This document shows, piece by piece, positions 34,801-40,839 of a stretch of DNA of 64,000 nt. How positions within the stretch are numbered: the first letter of the stretch is position 1; each line of letters begins with the position of its first letter. Location: the NCBI GenBank assembly GCA_026705925.1, contig JAPOZT010000011.1, positions 338,857-402,856 of the forward strand, written 5' to 3'. This DNA is from Gemmatimonadota bacterium (GTDB lineage Bacteria; JAAXHH01). The translations under genes and the position numbers were made by a program. The notes beneath the pieces were generated by a model. It worked only from the letters and a program-made list of their open reading frames with translations. It did not search any database and was not told the DNA's origin.

Positions 34801-35684
34801 TTGTTCAGTCAGTAATTCCCAATATGAACCATTTTAAGGAATATGAGAAACAGCCAGAACTAAATGTAAAAGAGATTCGGTCGGAATGCAGGTCACATGT
34901 CGCAGCAATTATGTCCGGTCTCGCTCAACAGTTACGGGTAAGGGAGTCCCACCGGAGCCATTCCGACCGAGGAAGTATCGATCTGGTTGTTTTCCCCGAA
35001 CTTTCGATTCACCCTCAAGACGTAGATACACTAATAACACCCTTTGTGAGACAGTACCGTTGTATAGCATTGGTAGGACTGGTTTACCATCACCATACAC
35101 CGTATGCAGATTCTCCACTGATCAACAGTGCTATGTGGTTGATTCCCGATTGGAGCAACTCTAGAGGACTACAAATCAAACGAATTGAACAAGGAAAGGC
35201 GTATTTAACTCAGCACGAATTGAGCCTCAACCCAGCACCCGAGGGATTTCGACCAGTACAGTGGGTGATTAATTACCAGTGGTGTAAGGACGCGGATGCT
35301 AAACCTCCATTACGCCTTACTGCATCTATTTGCTACGACGCGACAGACATTTCGCTCTCAGCAGAACTACGTACACGAAGTGATCTTTACTTTATCTGCG
35401 CCTTAAACAAAGATGTTGGAACATTCGATAGAATGGCTGAAGCACTTAACTACCACATGTTTCAAGGCGTTGTTGTTGTAAATAACGGACACTATGGAGG
35501 AACCTCTTTTCATATGCCGTTTAAAAGTTCCTATAAGCGAGAAGTGTTTAACTTACGGGGGCAATCCCAAGCGTCGGTGGTATTTGCGGAGGTGGACCCG
35601 CAGAAGTTAATCAATCGCCCAAGCCAGGATTTTCAGCAACTTCTACCTGAAGGCAAGTGGAAATCTACGCCTGCTGGACTTTAG
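31854..35684 (+). CDS. Reverse transcriptase-nitrilase fusion (DRT1/UG1-like defence RT)
   Basis: A 1276-residue fusion. The RT core has motif A RSDLSKFYDRV (Asp213), motif B ALPQGLVASGF (Pro280-Gln281-Gly282) and motif C YYVDDLRLV (Asp324, Asp325), all intact. A long linker of about 600 residues leads to a C-terminal carbon-nitrogen hydrolase domain (from about residue 978, LRIAVVQSVIPN). Its triad is apparently complete: Glu near 1049 (VVFPELSIH), Lys near 1115 (QGKAYLTQHE) and Cys near 1159 (TASICYDAT). RT plus nitrilase is the published layout of unknown-group-1 defence RTs (DRT type 1), which protect against phage. Not a retron: no msr/msd or effector layout seen. It is visibly AT-richer than its neighbours. 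Confidence 0.88.
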   Translation: MKRNLRPTLKDLSMECVLMQAWKKTSSYLRYHSWYADTLGIDMQALRVPSFLNGILTRLQMPDRWESRPLRFVPAPKSQNWDIIKGKWEPIRRPRTRSSNKQVSDPIRPLAHVDLEDQVVATAILMCLADRVETELGDPRLRLTEENRKQVLAYGHRLFCDQDNGLRHRWGSTKLYRGYYQDYRQFLERPKVVESNLRNEGNQELDIGVVRSDLSKFYDRVRPTVLHEKLRRFQRFEDEAPFFKLAERVLNWYWHPSDYDRASKYADLHSIEGFDQIALPQGLVASGFFANIALIEFDSAMKSKLGQEFGKDGLRLEDVCYYVDDLRLVLSFPQSGSITEGDLEACVFEALKNLLSMTAADLQLSKEKTEALIESKRLRFLVKQSDEASRIQTRSSGTFDPTHGTELISAIESFFYRQRHYSNPETLKGDDFPIGVPDMPDETVARFAAGRMRRTFRSLRPLLPEEVYPRERASTHELDDQTPNLNLVITKSELDEKGKAFAALLVSEWIKNPGHVRLLRIALDFYPDHKFLDTVLKLLRPGWESSKIRGYRREIRLYCLAELFRAGATETAIVPDNESLPRTVNIGRFHSRLINEANEIVKAYEIKPRAIARFPWFLVQQVLLYLIARDQCNSVETTSTRRGGKLLRDYWGQVSFLRGLFPDNLEQRSVFLIEAITAFGIEQTKVLRNLSRVSPEFLLKLNSISPTVAKSVWKVVGNQSGEKSKQSAIRLGFESSTDMENMSLGLEDEPHVELTLNDVTSWNTNPFYEEENILLLAEFLLGENPGQFKDPIVPSDILFVLESPQPNGYEFGKIKLGSFELSQTKGSVVGVFMPPDWCENVSDRKRFNIGLLLRFALRGSTDFLTNIPKRASTSTPRYSTPISHWEQQRYSGFQGRDAFGPPWLPISWFTEELLFELLRWPGSGAGEGALPSLDELHDNVSTRLAQLKEVRGQINSTTFLEHTAPWPYQPAQGGDQRSLRIAVVQSVIPNMNHFKEYEKQPELNVKEIRSECRSHVAAIMSGLAQQLRVRESHRSHSDRGSIDLVVFPELSIHPQDVDTLITPFVRQYRCIALVGLVYHHHTPYADSPLINSAMWLIPDWSNSRGLQIKRIEQGKAYLTQHELSLNPAPEGFRPVQWVINYQWCKDADAKPPLRLTASICYDATDISLSAELRTRSDLYFICALNKDVGTFDRMAEALNYHMFQGVVVVNNGHYGGTSFHMPFKSSYKREVFNLRGQSQASVVFAEVDPQKLINRPSQDFQQLLPEGKWKSTPAGL

Positions 35685-35878
35685 GTTCAAAGCGAAGTCA
35701 ACATTCACGGCTTGTTATAGAGAAACGTAGGCTCAGTCTACTTCGTGGCTTCTTTCCAACTGATTTGGTCCACTAACCCATAGAACTTGGTTATTCTCGA
35801 CAGTCTTGGAACCCTCCCTAGATCTGTCCGCCGCATCGAGTCTTGCTCTCGTCTGTCAATCATAGCAGTTTGTTTTAC

Positions 35879-36685
35879 CTACCAATTCGGGGGAACCCAC
35901 AAACGCCATTTAGTTACTAGGCGCGTACAATTGAGTGCGGAATCAATCCTTGCGTTACCCGTGGTCATTCGTTCTTGACACCATTTCGATAGTTTTGATG
36001 GACCGGAAAGTCTTTCCATCAAGAAGCCCAAGCGCTTCAGTACTGCTCCGTTGCCTATTCTTTTAGCATACTCCTTCAGCGATTCATCACTCCGTTCGGG
36101 CTTTTTCAAGTATTCACCCAGGCAATCTGACACATGCTGTATGCCACCACCCAGCTTTGGATTATCCAGCATGTCTATAATGGTACGGTGAATATCCGAG
36201 AGAGGCACTCTAGTGCAACCTCGCCAGACCGTCTTAGTGCCGAACACCTTGCGCTGGTGAGTATGAAACACCAGAAACCGCGCTCCGTGTCGAATCTGCT
36301 GCTTTTGTCGAACAGGAATCGACGTCATCACGACTGTGTCGTTAAACAATTGTTCCGTCAGGTCCCAGTACTCCGCTGCGGTCCATCCTCCAATGTAGGA
36401 TGATCCATAAAGTGATGGCACAAGTACCCAGTGATCGTCCAAAACATAGCGACTGCCAAGTAAACCCAAAGGAACGGCTACGTACGTCCCACGCCCTACG
36501 CGCCGCAACCAACCTTGACCGGTCCATCTGGATAATAGCTTCGAGGCTTCGATTCGTGTTACCGATAGCGTCTTGACCACATCGTCGGTTTCGATGACTT
36601 CGTTCGCGTCTTGTAATACCGTTGAAAGCCTTTGTCTTCCAATCGGGTATGATCGTCTGTCACTGATACTAGTATTTATCATCAT
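35879..36685 (-). CDS. AbiEi-family antitoxin/transcriptional regulator, no AbiEii partner
   Basis: A 268-residue protein. The N-terminal winged-helix (IETDDVVKTLSVTRIEASKL to WLRRVGRGTYVAVP) followed by LVPSLYGSSYIGGWTAAEYW and the FHTHQRKVFGTKTVW core matches type IV TA antitoxins (AbiEi_4, COG5340). The end, TKWRLWVPPN, fits the family C terminus. AbiEi represses its own promoter by binding inverted repeats. No nucleotidyltransferase toxin gene is adjacent, so it may instead regulate the divergent methyltransferase operon. It is the only leftward gene in the island. Confidence 0.82.
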   Translation of the reverse strand: MMINTSISDRRSYPIGRQRLSTVLQDANEVIETDDVVKTLSVTRIEASKLLSRWTGQGWLRRVGRGTYVAVPLGLLGSRYVLDDHWVLVPSLYGSSYIGGWTAAEYWDLTEQLFNDTVVMTSIPVRQKQQIRHGARFLVFHTHQRKVFGTKTVWRGCTRVPLSDIHRTIIDMLDNPKLGGGIQHVSDCLGEYLKKPERSDESLKEYAKRIGNGAVLKRLGFLMERLSGPSKLSKWCQERMTTGNARIDSALNCTRLVTKWRLWVPPNW

Positions 36686-36910
36686 TATTTCTCATATAAT
36701 GTGAATTACGGTAAGTAGAATATACTTGTTAGAGAATACGGATTGATTCTTTTATTGTCAATAACATTTTGTGTTTCAGCAATCGTATACTTATCGAAAT
36801 TGTGCTACATTTAAAAAGTTGTAAGGTATGACTCCAAACGATGCAATCACGACGATATATTCGACGTGATTGCATGACTATTCACGTAACATGCGTTTCT
36901 GGATAGATCA
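36686..36910. promoter_or_regulatory. Divergent AT-rich promoter region between AbiEi-like and methyltransferase genes
   Basis: A 225-bp AT-rich region serving both directions. It contains the 35-bp near-perfect palindrome listed separately. Several TATAAT-like hexamers exist, but none pairs convincingly with a -35. Confidence 0.5.
36841..36875. promoter_or_regulatory. 35-bp near-perfect palindrome upstream of the methyltransferase, candidate operator
   Basis: Arms ATGCAATCACGACGA (36841-36855) and TCGACGTGATTGCAT (36861-36875) match at 14 of 15 positions around TATAT. It ends 35 bp before the methyltransferase ATG. No T-tract follows, so it is operator-like rather than a terminator. Confidence 0.65.
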
Positions 36911-39900
36911 ATGCCTACCCCAATAAACAGAGATCAGGTTCGAGAACGTCTTGTGGAATTCGAATTACAGCCACTCTTCATTGAGGATCTAGGCTGGGAT
37001 CACGGTGGAGAGAACCTCGAGGTATCGATAGATGACCGTGAGTATCGTCTCGATGCCATAGCGCATAAGCGTGGAATGGTCGCATATCAGCAAGTGGCAT
37101 CGTCAGAGGTCGAATTACCCGACTATCCCACTCGTCAGAAGATCGAGAAGCAGGTAACTAAGGCCGTACGCGAACATATCATCGTCTACACACCTCACGA
37201 CCATTCCACGCAGCGCTGGCAGTGGGTGAAACGCGAGCCAGGGCAACCGGACCAATCCCGGTCACATCTCTACAATCGAGAACAATCAGGCGAAGCATTG
37301 ATCCAGAAATTGGAGCGTCTAGTTTTCAGTATTGAAGAGGAAGAAGATCTGTCCATTGTCGATGTATCGGGTCGTGTTCGTGCAGCGTTTGACGTGGAGA
37401 GTGTAACTAAAAGATTCTACGATCGATTTAAGACCGAACATCAGGCTTTCCTGGGATTCATCGAAGGCATCCTGGAGATGGCCGACCGCGAGTGGTACGC
37501 CTCAATCATGCTGAATCGGATGATGTTCATCTACTTCATCCAGAAGCGTGGATTCCTCGACGGCGATCCCGACTATCTCCGAAACAAACTAAGCGTGGTT
37601 CAAGAAGCAGAAGGGGAGGATAAATTCCACGGCTTCTATCGACTGTTTCTCATGCGTCTCTTCCATAAAGGCCTTGGCCAACCCGAAGCGGATCGGTCAG
37701 CGGAGACTACGGAGTTGATCGGCAACGTCCCGTATCTCAATGGCGGTCTCTTCGACGTGCATGACCTGGAACGAGACAACCCGCAAATCGAGATCCCCGA
37801 TGAAGCCTTCAAGCGCATATTTGATTTCTTTGACGCCTATCAGTGGCACCTAGACGACCGCCCCCTGCATAACGACAACGAGATCAACCCCGACGTGCTC
37901 GGATACATCTTCGAGCGGTACATCAACCAGAAACAGATGGGCGCCTATTACACCAAGGAGGACATCACCGGGTACATCAGCCGCAATACCATACTGCCCT
38001 ATCTCTTCGATGAAGCAAAGATACACTGCCCCATCGCATTCGTGCCTGGTGGCGGCGTATGGCGCTTGCTACAAGACGATCCTGACAAGTACTTCTACGA
38101 GTCGGTACGTCACGGCATTACGTATGACGTCCATGACGGTAAGTCGTTAGATGAGAGACGTCCATTGCCACCGGAAATTGCCGCTGGTCTGCAAGACGTG
38201 TCCAAGCGGCACAACTGGAATGAGGCTGCCCCTGCCGATTACGCCCTTCCAACTGAGACCTGGCGCGAGCATGTCGTCCGTCGCGAGCGTTACGAGGAAA
38301 ACTACGCCAAACTCGCGAGCGGTGAAGTCACTGCCATCAACGACCTCATCACCTACAATCTGAACATAGAGCAATTTGCACAGGACGTGATCAGCAAAAG
38401 CGAAGGGCCGGAGTTGGTCCGCGCATTTTGGAAGGCCGTCACCAGCATATCGGTCCTCGATCCGACCTGCGGGTCCGGAGCCTTCTTGTTCGCTGCGCTC
38501 AATATTCTGGAGCCCATATACTCGGCCTGTCTGAACGCGATGCGACAGTTCCTCGAAGACCAGAAAGTCTCTACACGAAAACACCACCCGGAAAGCCTCA
38601 ACGACTTCCGCAAAGTGCTCAACGAGGTGACCAGCCACGAGAACGAAACCTACTTCATACTTAAGTCCATCATCATCGACAATCTCTATGGCGTGGACAT
38701 CATGGAAGAAGCCGTGGAAATCTGCAAGTTGCGGCTCTTCCTGAAACTCGTCGCCCAACTGGAAACCTACGAACAGATCGAGCCCTTGCCTGACATCGAC
38801 TTCAACGTTCGAGCGGGCAATACGCTTGTTGGTTTTGCATCGCTGGATGAGGTGCGGAAGGCGCTTGGCGGCGATTTGTTTAAACTGTCGGAACTTCCTA
38901 AGATCGAAGCGCGAGCCGGTATCGCCGATCAAGCTTTTCGACAGTTCCAAAGCATGCAGACACAGCACGAAATCGATGTAGGTGGCGTTGCCCACGCGAA
39001 AACTGTCCTACGGGGATGTTTGGACGAACTTCGAGTGGAATTAGACGGCTATATGGCAGACGAATACGGCGTAAAAAACGACGACACGTTGGCTTACGAA
39101 CAGTGGAGAGAAAGCCATCAGCCCTTTCACTGGTTCGTCGAGTTTTACGGAATCATGCAGAGGGGTGGGTTTGACGTGACAATTGGGAATCCGCCTTACG
39201 TGGAATACAGCAAGGTAAAGTCGGACTATACCGTCAGAGGATACTCCACGGAATCCTGCGGCAACCTCTATGCTTATGTAGTCGAACGCAACGCAGCACT
39301 TACCGCAACTAACGGATGGAGCGGTATGATCGTTCCGCATTCCGCGATTTGTACAGACCGTATGGACGTGGTTCAGAGACTTTTGATTGAACGTAAAACA
39401 ACGTGGATATCCACCTATGATATTCGGCCTGGAAAGTTATTCACGGGCGTAGACCAGCGACTGGCCATCTATCTGACGGTTGTAGACGAAACATCGAACT
39501 ATATCTATTCCTCGCGTTATCATCGCTGGCACGAATCGTTTCGCTCCTCCATGTTGTTAACCCTACAGTACGTCAATACAAAAGTCGTAATCGTTCCAAG
39601 TTCAGTGCCCAAAGTTCAGTCGCAAATGGAAATGAAACTGCTGGATAAACTGGATCAGTCTCATAACACCTCTGTAGCTTTAGAACTCCGTAGAACAGTA
39701 GGACCGACCATCTATTTTCATAATTCACCTCGATATTGGATTCGCTTCATGAATTTCGCTCCTTTTTTTTGGAACGATCGGGGCGGTGAGCAGATTTCTA
39801 CTCAGGTAAAGACGCTCATCCTCGATGAGAAATTGAATGCTGCAGCGACAGTATCGGCCCTCAACAGTTCGCTGTTCTATTGGTGGTTCTTGATTATGTC

Positions 39901-40210
39901 AGACTGTCGACACTTGAATCTTCGGGAAGTCGAGTATTTTCCCCTTGGGCTTGATCGGATGCCGAAGGACATGAAAACTCGTCTCGCCAAGCTAACTGAC
40001 CAACTAATGGAAAACTTCAATCAGCATAAGACACGCAAGGAAACGCTGTACCAAACGACCGGGAAGGTCATCTACGACGAGTTTAATCAGAAGCCCTCAA
40101 AATCGATCGTTGATGAAATCGACCGGGTGTTAGCCGAGCACTACGGTTTTACCGAAGATGAATTGGATTTCATCATCAATTACGACATCAAGTATCGTAT
40201 GGGGTTGTAA
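36911..40210 (+). CDS. Eco57I/PglX-like N6-adenine DNA methyltransferase
   Basis: A 1099-residue methylase. The SAM-binding motif I is LDPTCGSGAFLFAAL (about 516-530) and catalytic motif IV is IGNPPYVEYSK (NPPY near 760), the gamma-class N6-adenine signature. The N-terminal 150 residues (YRLDAIAHKRGMVAYQQVAS) and the helical region VTKRFYDRFKTEHQAF to QKQMGAYYTKEDITGYISR are shared by large PglX/DrmMI/type IIL-like proteins; the C-terminal part would recognise the target. No convincing PD-(D/E)xK residues were found, so it looks like a modification enzyme without its own nuclease. Its stop overlaps the next start (TAATG), indicating a coupled operon. Confidence 0.9.
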   Translation: MPTPINRDQVRERLVEFELQPLFIEDLGWDHGGENLEVSIDDREYRLDAIAHKRGMVAYQQVASSEVELPDYPTRQKIEKQVTKAVREHIIVYTPHDHSTQRWQWVKREPGQPDQSRSHLYNREQSGEALIQKLERLVFSIEEEEDLSIVDVSGRVRAAFDVESVTKRFYDRFKTEHQAFLGFIEGILEMADREWYASIMLNRMMFIYFIQKRGFLDGDPDYLRNKLSVVQEAEGEDKFHGFYRLFLMRLFHKGLGQPEADRSAETTELIGNVPYLNGGLFDVHDLERDNPQIEIPDEAFKRIFDFFDAYQWHLDDRPLHNDNEINPDVLGYIFERYINQKQMGAYYTKEDITGYISRNTILPYLFDEAKIHCPIAFVPGGGVWRLLQDDPDKYFYESVRHGITYDVHDGKSLDERRPLPPEIAAGLQDVSKRHNWNEAAPADYALPTETWREHVVRRERYEENYAKLASGEVTAINDLITYNLNIEQFAQDVISKSEGPELVRAFWKAVTSISVLDPTCGSGAFLFAALNILEPIYSACLNAMRQFLEDQKVSTRKHHPESLNDFRKVLNEVTSHENETYFILKSIIIDNLYGVDIMEEAVEICKLRLFLKLVAQLETYEQIEPLPDIDFNVRAGNTLVGFASLDEVRKALGGDLFKLSELPKIEARAGIADQAFRQFQSMQTQHEIDVGGVAHAKTVLRGCLDELRVELDGYMADEYGVKNDDTLAYEQWRESHQPFHWFVEFYGIMQRGGFDVTIGNPPYVEYSKVKSDYTVRGYSTESCGNLYAYVVERNAALTATNGWSGMIVPHSAICTDRMDVVQRLLIERKTTWISTYDIRPGKLFTGVDQRLAIYLTVVDETSNYIYSSRYHRWHESFRSSMLLTLQYVNTKVVIVPSSVPKVQSQMEMKLLDKLDQSHNTSVALELRRTVGPTIYFHNSPRYWIRFMNFAPFFWNDRGGEQISTQVKTLILDEKLNAAATVSALNSSLFYWWFLIMSDCRHLNLREVEYFPLGLDRMPKDMKTRLAKLTDQLMENFNQHKTRKETLYQTTGKVIYDEFNQKPSKSIVDEIDRVLAEHYGFTEDELDFIINYDIKYRMGL

Positions 40211-40839
40211 TGCTTTCAGAAAGACAACTGACTATTGTTGAGTGGTTGAAACATAAACTTCAACTACCTGTGTATGCAGAAGCCTTCGAAGGTGCTATAT
40301 ACCTGTTGAGGAAAAGATCACCGGGGTGTGTTAGTTTTGTATCGCACACCGGTAGAGACATTATGAACTTACTAGCCAGAACTGTCGTCGGAATTACTTC
40401 TTCCAGAACTCCATATTTCGATATGGTGAATGAGTTGCAAGGATACTGGAAAGATGAATGGCGCGGGCAAGGACTTGTCGTACACTCCAAAGACGATGAG
40501 GGACATTTGATACCTTACCATGTTTGCGAGATGATCAATAGTTTGATAAAAGCACATCAAGAAGGAAACACTAGAAGTCACCGGGCCGACGACCTGTATT
40601 TTAACATTTTTTTAGGCTACCCCGAAAAAGACAGGATACCGAGTTTAAGACAGTGGAAGGTAATAAAGAAGTTTTTCGAGAAACACAATCACCTGCGCGA
40701 GGGCACCTATTCCGCAGACGATGTGTCCAAGTTGGAAGATTGTTTCAACGTGCTGGAAGAGTTCCTCCACATTGCTGCAATAAGCGAATACAGCCGAATG
40801 AGGACCTTGGATGAAATTTTGGAACAAACTAATAAGTAA
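40210..40839 (+). CDS. Unrecognised 209-residue defence-island protein
   Basis: No domain recognised. It starts within the methyltransferase stop (TAATG) and overlaps the next gene by 29 bp, so it is clearly part of the same operon. The N-terminal half contains SFVSHTGRDIMNLLARTVVG and DMVNELQGYWKDEW. The C-terminal half is predicted helical, ending EYSRMRTLDEILEQTNK. No signal peptide, membrane segment or obvious catalytic motif is visible. Tight coupling suggests a stoichiometric partner of the methyltransferase or of the 990-residue protein. Confidence 0.7.
   Translation: MLSERQLTIVEWLKHKLQLPVYAEAFEGAIYLLRKRSPGCVSFVSHTGRDIMNLLARTVVGITSSRTPYFDMVNELQGYWKDEWRGQGLVVHSKDDEGHLIPYHVCEMINSLIKAHQEGNTRSHRADDLYFNIFLGYPEKDRIPSLRQWKVIKKFFEKHNHLREGTYSADDVSKLEDCFNVLEEFLHIAAISEYSRMRTLDEILEQTNK

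Noticed and set aside
31854..35684. Retron or group II intron reverse transcriptase
   Set aside because: The protein is far too large, carries a nitrilase domain, and no msr/msd-like or intron structure was recognised beside it.
35879..36685. Complete AbiE toxin-antitoxin system
   Set aside because: Only the AbiEi-type protein is present; the neighbouring ORFs do not encode an AbiEii nucleotidyltransferase. The MNT protein at 45866 is of a different type and distant.
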